Shown here piece by piece: positions 51,433-60,021 of a stretch of DNA of 64,000 bases. The notes beneath the pieces were generated by a model that saw only the letters and a program-made list of their open reading frames with translations, was not told where the DNA came from and did not search any database. The translations under genes were made by a program, and so were the position numbers. Every line of letters begins with the position of its first letter. Within the stretch, counting starts at the first letter, position 1. Source of the stretch: an uncultured Collinsella sp. (GTDB lineage Bacteria > Actinomycetota > Coriobacteriia > Coriobacteriales > Coriobacteriaceae); assembly GCA_900766165.1 (NCBI GenBank), contig CAAFUK010000032.1, positions 1 through 64,000 on the forward strand. The letters are read 5' to 3'.

Positions 51433-52770
51433 ATGGACGAGATGTTTGCCATTAAATGTCAAAACTGCGGCGGCCCTATGTACTCGCACCAAGCTAAGCG
51501 CAGCTTTGAGTGCGCTTATTGCGGTGCGGTCATTCCGTGGCAGGCGGACGCCGGAGAGCCCAAGAGCGCTTTGGGCATTCGCCATACGCCGTTGACGGTA
51601 GTGGATGGACTGCTCAAGCTCACGCATGTGTCGCAACTCGAGCGCCCGGAGGACCCGGACTGGTATTTCTTCAATTCGCACTGGCGCAATCAGTCGGTCC
51701 TGGAATATCTGCTGTGGGAGGACCGCGGCACGGCGCAGGAGTTCCAAGAAGCGACGCACGTGAGCATTCCTTGTCCCTTCTGCGGAGCGTCCTTTGAGGG
51801 CGAGTCAACGCAGCGTGTGTTTGAGTGCCCGTCCTGCGGCAACAAGATCGGCATTGCCGACCTGCTCAAGCCCGGTACCTTCAGCAAGCGTCTGACCATG
51901 GGCGTGGGTGCAGAGTATGTGCCGGAGCAGGGTATTCCCTGCGAAATCTCGCCGCAGCAGGCACGTGCCAACGCGCTGCAGCTGGTGCGCCAGTATCCGG
52001 ATGCCTTTGCCGGGCACGACGTGGAAGACGCGATCCAAAACGACATGATGCTCTTCTATTTCCCCATGGCGCTGGCGGACTTGCGCATGATGGCGAGCTT
52101 CCCGGGCAAGGGCCTGAGCAAGGAGGCCTTGGTGTACTACGAGGTGCTCGACTGGGCATACCCCAGGGCAAACTACCTGGACGTTCGCCTCATGGGCATT
52201 TTGGAGCCGTGGGACTTTGCCAAGGTCGGTCCGTTCGATCCCGCCATGCAGGAAGGTGACTTTCGCGTTGTCTCAGTCGATGCGTCTACCAAGGACCAGG
52301 TGGTCATTGATAAGTTGGCGCTCGACGTTGCGGGCAACGACGCCGAGGCTGTACTGGGGCTCAATAAAAAGAGCATTCGCATGTGGGCGCGCAAGGCCCG
52401 CAAACATAAGGACGGCCTGGTGATGGTGCCGGTCTACTTTGTCGATCGTCCGGCGACAGACGGCCGCGATGGCGAGCAGGTGCGCATTGCCGTAAACGGC
52501 CAGACGGGCCGCGCGGCCGCGGTGGTGTTTAGCGACAAGCGCGAAACGCATATCGTGGCGCCGCTCAGCCCGAGCCTGCATCTGTCCGGTGAGAGCACCG
52601 TGCACGCCACGCCCGTCGAGGTCAAATACGTTAAATCGCCCTTCCTTTACCAGATCGTGCGCCGTGGAGGCGGCGAGCAACCGCGCCAGGTTGCAGCCGC
52701 CGTCGAGGGTTCCTACCGAGAGGAGAAGCCCAAACGCCGCGGTCTGCTGGGTGCGCTATTTGGGAAGTAG
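51433..52770 (+). CDS. Zinc-ribbon protein of unknown function
   Basis: Protein of about 445 residues. It has two zinc ribbons: residues about 9-31 (CQNCGG...CAYCG) and about 117-139 (CPFCG...CPSCG). The remainder is a soluble domain not assigned to any family, ending in a basic tail (KPKRRGLLGALFGK) that may contact membrane or nucleic acid. The ribbon pattern resembles TFIIB/DnaJ-type ribbons in secretion or signalling proteins, but no function is claimed. AAAGGAGGACG gives a good site for the ATG at 51433. Confidence 0.6.
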   Translation: MDEMFAIKCQNCGGPMYSHQAKRSFECAYCGAVIPWQADAGEPKSALGIRHTPLTVVDGLLKLTHVSQLERPEDPDWYFFNSHWRNQSVLEYLLWEDRGTAQEFQEATHVSIPCPFCGASFEGESTQRVFECPSCGNKIGIADLLKPGTFSKRLTMGVGAEYVPEQGIPCEISPQQARANALQLVRQYPDAFAGHDVEDAIQNDMMLFYFPMALADLRMMASFPGKGLSKEALVYYEVLDWAYPRANYLDVRLMGILEPWDFAKVGPFDPAMQEGDFRVVSVDASTKDQVVIDKLALDVAGNDAEAVLGLNKKSIRMWARKARKHKDGLVMVPVYFVDRPATDGRDGEQVRIAVNGQTGRAAAVVFSDKRETHIVAPLSPSLHLSGESTVHATPVEVKYVKSPFLYQIVRRGGGEQPRQVAAAVEGSYREEKPKRRGLLGALFGK

Positions 52771-53195
52771 GGGAGTAGCACCGGTTGTTGCCGTAAGGTG
52801 ATGGCCGGGGGTGCGGGGCAGCTCTCAGGAGTGCGGGCTGCCGTCTGATTGTTTGAGGGTGCCAGATGTAAATAAACAGTGGAGCGGCTGCAAAAGAGCC
52901 TCCTCACTGGGTAAAATCAGGTTGTGCCGCGGAACCCGCTCCTCAGCTAGTCACACTTCGGAAGCGCGGGCAACGCAGGTATTATCGTCTAAAGGGCCGG
53001 CTGCAACCGGCCCTTTTCTGTGGCAGCCAATGGACCCACATCAGACGAAGGCCGCGTCTTTGCCTGTCAGGTCACGCTCGCCAGCCACGGCTAGAATGTC
53101 GTTGCCGGCGTCCATGACCGGTATTGTTTCGTAGCGTGCGTCGCAACCGCGAGTGCGCCTGCGACGGCTGCGGTGGCTTCGGTCGCAACGTGCTG
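52771..53195. other. Intergenic region, possible small RNA and coding remnant
   Basis: No intact gene. TAAAAT near 52914 could be a -10 box, about 75 bp before the hairpin at 52991-53017, so a short transcript of about 90 bases is possible. No known RNA family is recognised. On the minus strand, 53041-53130 reads like the end of a protein (YETIPVMDAGNDILAVAGER before a stop), with frame breaks upstream. Both readings are weak. Confidence 0.3.
52991..53017 (+). terminator. Intrinsic terminator
   Basis: AAAGGGCCGG pairs with CCGGCCCTTT around a 6-base loop, followed by TTTTC. It may end the zinc-ribbon transcript or a small RNA. Confidence 0.85.
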
Positions 53196-54249
53196 CTACC
53201 CTTGCGTTTCGCCATTGGTCGCTTCGTTGATGGCGCGGTACTCGGCACTCAGCTCGCGCGCCAGCTCTTCCTTGCTTGGAAGATACGGCAGGTATTTGGC
53301 GGCAAACACTTGGTCGTTGTCTTCGGGCAGCGTGTACTCGACAATCGAATCGCTTTTGTCCGCGCAGAGCACGATGCCTATGGGCGGATTGTCGCCTTCG
53401 TTCATGAGCTCGCGCGTGTAGTAGTTCACATACATTTGCATCTGGCCCAGGTCCTGATGCGTAAGGTCGTCCGTCTTAAGGTCGATGAGCACGAAGCAGC
53501 GCATCAGATAGTTGTAAAAAACAAGGTCAATATAGAAATGGCGCCCATCAAAGGTGATGCGCTTTTGGCGCGCCTCGAAAGCGAAACCACGGCCAAGCTC
53601 CAGCAGGAACTTCTGAAGATGCGTGATGAGCGCCTGCTCTAGATCGCTCTCGCGAAACGCAGTATCGTCCGAGAAACCTAAAAACTCCAGTACATATGGG
53701 TCGCGGATGATATCCTCGGGGCGACGAGCCGGGGCGCTCTTTTGGATTTCCTGGGTGACGGCCTCCTTGTCCTTGCTGGCAAGTAGGCGCTCGCGGAACA
53801 TGGTGTTGATCTGGCGTTCGAGCTGACGCGTGCTCCAACGAGAATCGGCGCATTCGTTCATGTACCATGTTCGAGCATCAGGGTCGGTTATACGCGATAA
53901 CCTGCGGTAATGTGTCCAATTCAATTCGGAACGCAGCGCGTTCCGGATTGGGAACGCAAGATAAAACTGACGCATGTATCTTAAGCTTCTGGCGTTGAAG
54001 CCTCTGCCAAAATTCCTTAGTCAATCTAACGGCAAGTTCGTCGATCAGTGCATCGCCATACTTGGCGCGCTCCTCTCCGCCCTGTTCATCAACAATACTC
54101 TTGCCGATCTCCCAATATGCCTCAACCATCGCAAAGTTAACGGCGGTATAGGCCTTGTCGCGAGCGGCGTTGAGAATCGAGGAGACCTGCTTGTAAAAAC
54201 CTTCGGGCACGATTGCCGATTCTCCACGGTTTACTAGTTCACCCATCAC
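53196..54249 (-). pseudogene. DUF1016 (YhcG-like) PD-(D/E)XK nuclease, frameshifted
   Basis: The two halves belong together. The first frame (54249 to about 54010) has GFYKQVSSILNAARDKAYTAVNFAMVEAYWEIGKSIV and LTKEF. The second (ending 53196) continues GRGFNARSLRYMRQFYLAFPIRNALRSELNWTHYR and then DLVFYNYLMRCFVLIDLKTDDLTHQDLGQMQMYV, the PD-(D/E)XK core. The frame breaks at a four-base A/T run (54009-54012); removing one base restores a single 350-residue protein (1054 bp = 3 x 351 + 1). The family is linked to restriction systems and mobile DNA. Either a true pseudogene or a sequencing error. Confidence 0.85.
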
Positions 54250-54414
54250 TGTCGCCCCACTTTCCTCTTGTGGAATGCATCTTTAACGCATTTAGTTTAA
54301 AGCCTCGCGCGGACACGAATTGCTATGTTGTCTGGCACCTTCGCATGGGAGCCTTGCGGTGGTTAAAATGTGACCATAGAGGCAGTTTTAGCGAACCCCG
54401 CGGGAGTGACGCGT

Positions 54415-54684
54415 ATGGACAACAACACGCTGCTGTTCCAGGATAAAGGTTCGGGTAGGTTTAAAGACGTCAAGATCTACCCTAACCGCATCGAGGTGCT
54501 CAAGAAGGGCACTTTTGGTGGCAAGCACACCGAGATTGTTTATCTTAAGGACATTACGGGGGTCAGCAGGATCAAGGGCCGCGACGTTTTCCTACGTAAC
54601 AGGCTGTTGACTGCCTGTGTCTTTAGTCTGAGCAGCCGCTCCCAAGCTCAGGAGTTCGTGAATGCGCTGAACATGGTGATGTAG
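54415..54684 (+). CDS. Small PH-like domain protein
   Basis: Protein of about 89 residues with a strand-rich pattern ending in one helix: LLFQDKGSGRFKDVKIYPNRIEVLKKGTFGGKHTEIVYLKDITGVS, then a C-terminal helix SSRSQAQEFVNALNMVM. This resembles bacterial PH-like domains; no catalytic residues are expected. The ATG at 54415 has GGGAG upstream; a TTAAAAT -10-like box at about 54362 argues against the earlier GTG at 54370. Function unknown. Confidence 0.6.
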   Translation: MDNNTLLFQDKGSGRFKDVKIYPNRIEVLKKGTFGGKHTEIVYLKDITGVSRIKGRDVFLRNRLLTACVFSLSSRSQAQEFVNALNMVM

Positions 54685-54716
54685 CCGATAACGGTGTTCG
54701 GGCTAAGGTAAAAATC

Positions 54717-54743
54717 GGGGCGCAGAACGGTATTCTGCGCCCC
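54717..54743 (-). terminator. Terminator for the minus-strand PI-PLC-like gene
   Basis: GGGGCGCAGAA pairs with TTCTGCGCCCC around a 5-base loop. On the minus strand the stem is followed by GATTTTTA. Confidence 0.8.
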
Positions 54744-54780
54744 CCCCAATTGAGTCGATGTGTCTAAAAGGCGGGCTTGC

Positions 54781-57270
54781 CTATTCGCTGTCGTCCCCAA
54801 CGTTTTCGCGGTCATTGGCAAGCATCGCCGCGCCGGCGACCGTTGTCGCCACGGCGGCGGCAGCGAGCCCGGCGGCAACGCCAGAGCCGTCGCCCGTGTC
54901 GGCGAGTTTTCCGGTCGAGCCCTTGCTCTTGTTGCCGCCGCCGTTCTTGTCGGCGCCGTCTGCGTTGGAACCCGTGCCGCTACCGGTGCCGCCTGCACTG
55001 CCCGAGGCCGCTACGGTAAAGCTTGCGGCTCCATCGGTGGCAAGCGTGTAGTTTTGCGCCGCGTCGCCCAACAGGCCTTTCGCACGCACCCAATACGTCC
55101 CCGCGGCAAATGCCTCGCCCTCGGTCATCGCCGTTCCCGGAGCGCCGTTCGCGTCGTGCACAAACTCGAGCTGGGCCGTGCAGGCATCGGTTTCGAGCTT
55201 GCCCTCGAGTGATGCCGCAATCTTGGCGCGCACGTCTTCGCCGACCTTAAGGCCTTCGAGTCCCTCAAAATGGGGCGTCAGCACGCGCGGGTCGATATCG
55301 ATGGGCACAGGACCCTGCAGCCCCGTAGCGGTCTCGTTGCCCAGAGCGTCGACATCCACGTATTCGATGGCAAACGCGCTGCCAGAAGTGGTCACGTTGA
55401 GTACGTTGCTGCTGTTAACGAGGCGGAAACGGCCCTCGCCAACGGTCTTGCCATCCTGGAATGAGGCATCGCTCAGCGAGTCGCCGTACGTCATGCGCAT
55501 ACGGGTCGGGAGATAGTACGGGAGATGGTACGAAGCTGTCTGCTTGTGCTCCGTATCGTAATTGCGCTGGTAGATGCTCCGGGCCAGCGCCGCATCAACA
55601 AAGTCGGATGCGATGATGCCAATGTGCTTGAGGTAATCTGACTTTGTATCCTCGATGCCGCTGGGATTGATGTACGGGCTCTTATACAGATGCTCGTTGA
55701 CTACTCGTGCCGAGGTAAAAGGATTGCCTCCGTGCGACAAGCCCGTGCAGCTGGTGTAGTTGATAGACCAGCAACGCTCCAGGACTTTCTCCTTGGCCCC
55801 GTTATCGTCCTCGACATCTACCTCGTTGGGCGTGCGCCCGGACGTTTCCTTCAGCGCATTATCGACCCAGCTGAGCTTGTCGGTTCCCGTGAGTTTGTAC
55901 TTGTCCTGGGCGTATACCTTGGTGCAATAGGGCTCTTTGTCGCCTGTTTCCCCCACGGCTTCAAAGCCCCGCGCGTCTTGGACGAGGCACATGGAACTGC
56001 TGTCGGAGTGAGCCTTGATCTTGTCATCCCATTCGGTAAGGTCGAGGCCCCACGTGTGGCCGCTTACACTGTTGCCGTCGAGCCTAAATCGACGCAGCAG
56101 AACGATCTTTCCGCGCACCTCGTGTAGCGTGGGGATTCGGCTCGACGTATAGAACAGTTTGGGGTTGTCGTCCAAAACCTTGGCGAAAGCCGTCGTAACA
56201 CTTTCGTCGGTAGCCTCGTCGTTGCCTCGTGATACAAGCATGATGAGCGCTTCTGTCGGGTTTTCGTTCAAAAACGTTTTGAAGTAGCCTATGACATCGG
56301 AGAGATGCAGATAGTTCCCGTCTTTTTTGAGTAGGTAGAAAATCCCGTGGTCGATGCCGGGGTCATCGCCCTTTCCGAGCCGGATATCAAAATAGCGAAT
56401 GCCTTCGAGCAACTGCGTGGGAATGTAATCCTGCTGGCATTTTACTTGCGAGGATTGGGGCTCAGCGTCGTTGTCCACGCTGCAGGTGCCCGAATCGTGC
56501 GTACCCGGGATGCTCAGCTCGTCGAGGAACTTGTTGTCGTCGACGTATTTCATCCAACATGGTCCGTCGACGTAGCTGCTGTACGTGATCCAGTCGAGGC
56601 TGCTAACCGTGGCATCGTTCTTTTTCATGTCGTAACCGATAAGTTCGAGCTCCCACGGAATGCTCTTACTCTTATGGCAGATCTTATTGTTGTCCTGGTC
56701 TTTGCCGTTCGATTCTATTGCCAGGTACTTAATGTCTTTTTTCTCGGTTTCTTTCTCGACCGTGCGGTCTCGGATGATGTAGGTTCCGTTTGATTGACGC
56801 TCGAACGCAAAAGCGCGGCTGGGCTTGTTGTCATACTCGCCGCCCCATACGTGGATGACCTTTCCATCTTTGTCCGAGTCGTCGTCGACCGACCAAATGC
56901 TGTAGCCCGTCTTTTTATGCTCTTCGAAATTGAGCAAGGTGCGGATGGCGTACCAGTTTGTATCGTCATTCTTGGTCGTTACGTCCTCAAGGATGAGCTT
57001 GCTGGACGTGCCGTCGTTAAACAGGTGACAGACGTTGCCGCGAACGTTGCCGTCTTGGTTGACGCTCGCGGTGCGAAAATAGCCCGCGGGGCGAAGGCGA
57101 ATGACGAAATTGTGGAGGCTGTCCGACGGTGCGGGTGTGTTGTCTGCAAATGCCGCTCGCAGGGGAATGCCCGGCGCTGCGGTTTCGGGCAGGCTTGCAA
57201 GTGGTGACAACGCCGCAAGCCCTAGGCCCAGCGTAAACGCTCGGCGGCTGATGGCATGGTGTTCGGTCAT
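54781..57270 (-). CDS. Secreted PI-PLC-like phosphodiesterase, cell-surface type
   Basis: Exported protein of 829 residues. The N-terminus has SRRAFTLGLGLAALSPLA, a twin-arginine-like signal. Residues about 45-215 are strand-rich with ricin-type or similar repeats. The X domain of phosphatidylinositol phospholipase C follows: LSIPGTHDSGT (catalytic His), GIRYFDIRLGKG, and DHGIFY (second His). Family enzymes cleave PI or GPI anchors. Bacterial-Ig-like strands come next, then a Gly/Ser/Asp linker and KLADTGDGSG, a hydrophobic helix and short acidic tail. That last unit resembles a degenerate LPxTG sorting signal. It may act on host phosphoinositides; this is inference. Confidence 0.83.
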   Translation of the reverse strand: MTEHHAISRRAFTLGLGLAALSPLASLPETAAPGIPLRAAFADNTPAPSDSLHNFVIRLRPAGYFRTASVNQDGNVRGNVCHLFNDGTSSKLILEDVTTKNDDTNWYAIRTLLNFEEHKKTGYSIWSVDDDSDKDGKVIHVWGGEYDNKPSRAFAFERQSNGTYIIRDRTVEKETEKKDIKYLAIESNGKDQDNNKICHKSKSIPWELELIGYDMKKNDATVSSLDWITYSSYVDGPCWMKYVDDNKFLDELSIPGTHDSGTCSVDNDAEPQSSQVKCQQDYIPTQLLEGIRYFDIRLGKGDDPGIDHGIFYLLKKDGNYLHLSDVIGYFKTFLNENPTEALIMLVSRGNDEATDESVTTAFAKVLDDNPKLFYTSSRIPTLHEVRGKIVLLRRFRLDGNSVSGHTWGLDLTEWDDKIKAHSDSSSMCLVQDARGFEAVGETGDKEPYCTKVYAQDKYKLTGTDKLSWVDNALKETSGRTPNEVDVEDDNGAKEKVLERCWSINYTSCTGLSHGGNPFTSARVVNEHLYKSPYINPSGIEDTKSDYLKHIGIIASDFVDAALARSIYQRNYDTEHKQTASYHLPYYLPTRMRMTYGDSLSDASFQDGKTVGEGRFRLVNSSNVLNVTTSGSAFAIEYVDVDALGNETATGLQGPVPIDIDPRVLTPHFEGLEGLKVGEDVRAKIAASLEGKLETDACTAQLEFVHDANGAPGTAMTEGEAFAAGTYWVRAKGLLGDAAQNYTLATDGAASFTVAASGSAGGTGSGTGSNADGADKNGGGNKSKGSTGKLADTGDGSGVAAGLAAAAVATTVAGAAMLANDRENVGDDSE

Positions 57271-57575
57271 AACTTCTCCATTCGCAGAGTGCGGTTATGC
57301 GATAGTTTTGGTCACTATACTGCCCAGATGTTTAAAGATGCTGGTTTAATTGTCTGCGCGGCGCAATAAATCGGTGGGCGGACGTGTTGGGGTGTTTGTC
57401 GTTTTCGTACTGTTGCCACATTTGGGGCGGTTCCGGCGTCCGGCATCCTCGCGTTCGTCGGCTACAGGCATAAGAAAGGGAGGGTCGGTTTACCGGCCCT
57501 CCCTGGGTACGAAGCACTGGGGTACCGTCGCTTGTTTGCACTGCGACCGTGTTTTCCGTTGCACTCGCCAGTCGC
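57271..57575. other. Intergenic region between the PI-PLC-like and lipoprotein genes
   Basis: No gene is supported. It contains the terminator at 57478-57503 and the upstream region of the PI-PLC-like gene. Nothing else stands out. Confidence 0.5.
57478..57503 (-). terminator. Terminator after the first lipoprotein gene
   Basis: GGGAGGGTCGGT pairs with ACCGGCCCTCCC around two bases. On the minus strand TTTCTTA follows. Its GGGAGGG stem resembles that of the paralogue's terminator. Confidence 0.82.
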
Positions 57576-58169
57576 TTAGCGCTTGATCTCGATATCGTCG
57601 AGCTTGACGTCCATGGCCTCGGTCTTGGCCTCGGCGATGTCGTCGGCAAATTCCAGAGACTTCATCATGGTCTCGACGGCGTCCTTGTGCTCCTCGACGT
57701 TGTCGATGCGCACATACACACTGCCACCGTCAACGTCGGTGAAGTACTCGGTCGTCACGCCGCCCGAGTGCGTAAAGTAGGCACTGCGCCAGGTCTTGCC
57801 GTTGTACTTAACGGGATCGCTCTCGGTCCATCCGGAGTTGGCCTTCCACTTTGCCTCGTAGTCGAACAGCTCGTCGGCGTTCTTGTCAGAGTCGAAGACG
57901 GGGATGAAGCGGTCGCTGGCGTGCTCGCTCTCGGTGAACTTAAACTGGGCCCTGTCGGCGGTGTCGCCTGCGACGTCGGTGATCTCGACGGCCTCGGGGA
58001 CCTCGACCTTAAACCAAATGAAGTCGGTCCTCATATCCACGGCTGGCTTTTCTGCGCCGCCGCCACCGCCACTGCCGGTAGCGCCGCCGCTGCCGCCGCA
58101 ACCCACCAGGGCAACCGCGGCAAAGAGACTGATGCAGAGGGTGAGAATCGCAAAGGCCTTCTTTTTCAT
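57576..58169 (-). CDS. Lipoprotein of unknown function, paralogue A
   Basis: Lipoprotein of 197 residues. The signal MKKKAFAILTLCISLFAAVALVGC ends in lipobox LVGC, followed by a Gly-rich linker. The domain begins TDFIWFKVEVPEAVEI and contains ASDRFIPVFDSD, YNGKTWRSAYF and GGSVYVRIDNVEEHKDAVETMMKSLEF. The adjacent gene (58411-59010) encodes a clear paralogue with the same order of motifs, so this is a tandem duplication. No known family was recognised. Upstream of the ATG, at 58242-58260, lies a 19-mer shared with the paralogue. Confidence 0.75.
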   Translation of the reverse strand: MKKKAFAILTLCISLFAAVALVGCGGSGGATGSGGGGGAEKPAVDMRTDFIWFKVEVPEAVEITDVAGDTADRAQFKFTESEHASDRFIPVFDSDKNADELFDYEAKWKANSGWTESDPVKYNGKTWRSAYFTHSGGVTTEYFTDVDGGSVYVRIDNVEEHKDAVETMMKSLEFADDIAEAKTEAMDVKLDDIEIKR

Positions 58170-58241
58170 GGTCGTGTCCTCCTCGATCTGTAATCGTCCA
58201 TGGATTACCTGCCTTTACTGTACGCGTGGACGGCTCGCTAT

Positions 58242-58260
58242 GGTGGGCCATGTGTCCCAT
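58242..58260. promoter_or_regulatory. Duplicated 19-mer, copy upstream of lipoprotein A
   Basis: The sequence GGTGGGCCATGTGTCCCAT occurs here and identically at 59207-59225. Its core GGGCCATGTGTCCC is an imperfect 14-bp palindrome. It lies 73 bp upstream of the lipoprotein A start and could be an operator or promoter element kept through the duplication. Confidence 0.45.
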
Positions 58261-58312
58261 TCTGAGGGCCGGATTTGCGCCGTTAAGTGGCAATATGTTC
58301 GGGCGCAAAAGA

Positions 58313-58341
58313 GGGGAGGGCTGGTGCTGTCGGCCCTCCCC
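58313..58341 (-). terminator. Terminator after the second lipoprotein gene
   Basis: GGGGAGGGC pairs with GCCCTCCCC around an 11-base loop. On the minus strand TCTTTTG follows. Confidence 0.78.
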
Positions 58342-58410
58342 GGGTTGGGCGCCCGTTGTTTTAATGGGGCGCATGTGCGCGGGTGCGCGTAGGCGCGTGC
58401 GGGTGTCCCG

Positions 58411-59010
58411 TTACTTGATCTCGATGCTCGAAATCTCGACTTCGCGTGCCTCGGAAACTGCCTCTTCCATGTCATCGGGGAACTCGATGGAGTTGAGGAG
58501 TGCCTCGGCTTCTTTCTTGTGCTGGTCGAAGTTCGAGATGAGGACGTAGACGCTTCCCGGCTCAACATCGGTAAAAAGCATGGTTGAGATGCCGCTGTTG
58601 TCCTCGTATGTTCCGACGAGCCACGTCCTGCCGTTATACTCGACGGACCCGCCATCCTTCCACTGGAACGTATCCCCCTTCTTTTCCGCCTGGTCGGCGT
58701 GGGATTCCTCGGCCGTCAGCGCTTTTTTCCAAACGGGGATAAAGCGATCGGCCGAGGCGTTCTCGTCTTCGGGGAAGGTGAGCTGGACCCTGTCGGCATT
58801 CTTGCCGGCAGAGTCGCTCACGCCAACGCTCTCGGGCATCTCGACCTTAAACCAGATAAAGTCGGTCTTCTTGGCGACGGGGACCTTTTCCTTGCTCTCG
58901 CTCTTGGGGGCGCTGCCGCCGCCCGATGCGCTCCCGCCGCAGCCGACAAGGGCAAACGCGGCAAAGAGGGCGATGCAAAGGGAAAGGATCGATAGGGTCT
59001 TTTTCTTCAT
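58411..59010 (-). CDS. Lipoprotein of unknown function, paralogue B
   Basis: Lipoprotein of 199 residues. The signal MKKKTLSILSLCIALFAAFALVGC with lipobox LVGC is followed by a Ser/Lys-rich linker. The domain begins TDFIWFKVEMPESVGV, with SADRFIPVWKK, YNGRTWLVGTY and PGSVYVLISNFDQHKKEAEALLNSIEF, matching paralogue A. The ATG at 59010 follows GGAGGACGCCACC; an upstream start at 59082 is less likely. The two genes have separate terminators and share an upstream 19-mer, so they are independently transcribed copies. Function unknown; surface-anchored. Confidence 0.75.
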   Translation of the reverse strand: MKKKTLSILSLCIALFAAFALVGCGGSASGGGSAPKSESKEKVPVAKKTDFIWFKVEMPESVGVSDSAGKNADRVQLTFPEDENASADRFIPVWKKALTAEESHADQAEKKGDTFQWKDGGSVEYNGRTWLVGTYEDNSGISTMLFTDVEPGSVYVLISNFDQHKKEAEALLNSIEFPDDMEEAVSEAREVEISSIEIK

Positions 59011-59386
59011 GGTGGCGTCCTCCTTGTCTGCCAGGGACATCGTGTGCCGCGGATCGCTGGGGCGGCGGTTACGCATGCGCATGATGTCTTTGTTTACTGT
59101 GCGGTTATTCTTCCATTCGTCGTCCGGTGCCGTGATGAGCTTGCCCCAACATAGGGCTCCTTACCTATATGTATGCCCCAGTTGCCGCTGCCCGGAAGTC
59201 TCGAAAGGTGGGCCATGTGTCCCATGTTTGCGGTGCCGACGCCTATCGTTCGTCATAGAAATCCGCGATGGCCAGGTGCGCTGACGCTCATGTACTTATG
59301 GGCTAGACTTAGCACCATTATGTGATCGATGCGGTCGGTCGGCGGTTGCCACCCGACCGATGTATATGACTTGAAGGTGCGTGCGT
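59011..59386. other. Divergent intergenic region
   Basis: No gene. It holds the second copy of the 19-mer (59207-59225, 197 bp upstream of lipoprotein B) and must contain promoters in both directions. Nothing else specific was seen. Confidence 0.45.
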
Positions 59387-60019
59387 ATGAGCCAAGAGAT
59401 GATGGATAAAACATGTCGAGAGTTTGCCGAGGCGCTTGCCGCACGCGAGCCGGTTCCCGGCGGCGGTAGCGCGAGCGCCTTTGTAGGTGCACTGGGCGCC
59501 TCGCTTTGCGGGATGGTTGCTCGCTATGGGGCGACAAATCCTGCGCTTGCCGATCGCGCAGACGATCTGACGCGCGCGTTTGCCCAGGCGGATGAGTTGG
59601 CGCAGGAACTTGTGGGTCTGGTCGCCGAGGACGTTCGTGCCTACGGGCAGGTGTCCACGGCGTACGGTATTCCGCGTGACGATCCGGCTCGAGCGACCGC
59701 GATTCAGGATGCGCTGCATGTGGCCGCTATGCCGCCGTATCGCATTATGGATGCCTGCGGGCGTGCGCTGGCGCTGCTCGAGGACATGGCCGACAAGGGT
59801 TCGCGTCAGCTGCTGTCCGATGTGGCGTGCGGCGCCGTGTTCTGCCGTGCCGCTATGCAGGGCGCGAGCTTGACGCTCTTTGCGAACACCACGTCTATGA
59901 AAGATCGCGTTCGTGCTGAGGAGCTCGAGACGGCGTGTGATGAGTTGCTCGACACATGGTTGCCGCGCGCCGATGCGCTGGCGCGCCGTGCTGCCGACGC
60001 CGCAAGGAAGAGGGGGTAG
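59387..60019 (+). CDS. fchA: Methenyl-THF cyclohydrolase / cyclodeaminase (FTCD-C, FchA-like)
   Basis: Helical cytoplasmic protein of 210 residues with the cyclodeaminase/cyclohydrolase fold. It has the PVPGGGSASAFVGALGASL substrate-binding segment, a long helix (LAQELVGLVAEDVRAYGQV), and the ISGQ-like region (LSDVACGAVFCRAAMQGASL). It lacks the formiminotransferase domain of full FTCD, so it resembles stand-alone FchA. It lies directly before a FolD that lacks its own cyclohydrolase residues (2-bp gap), so hydrolysis of methenyl-THF is its likely job. ATG 59387 has GAAGG upstream; GTG 59381 is possible. Confidence 0.85.
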   Translation: MSQEMMDKTCREFAEALAAREPVPGGGSASAFVGALGASLCGMVARYGATNPALADRADDLTRAFAQADELAQELVGLVAEDVRAYGQVSTAYGIPRDDPARATAIQDALHVAAMPPYRIMDACGRALALLEDMADKGSRQLLSDVACGAVFCRAAMQGASLTLFANTTSMKDRVRAEELETACDELLDTWLPRADALARRAADAARKRG

Positions 60020-60021
60020 CC

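Noticed and set aside
52900..53017. Signal recognition particle RNA or 6S RNA
   Set aside because: The conserved SRP GGAAGG-AGCA loop is absent and no 6S-like open bubble could be drawn; left as an unidentified segment.
54717..54743. REP-like repeat
   Set aside because: The stem with T-tail on the minus strand is a sufficient explanation as the terminator of the PI-PLC-like gene; it lacks the GGGACG loop.
59387..60019. Full formiminotransferase-cyclodeaminase for histidine breakdown
   Set aside because: Only the C-terminal cyclodeaminase fold is present, with no hut genes, and the neighbour is folD, so an FchA-type role fits better.
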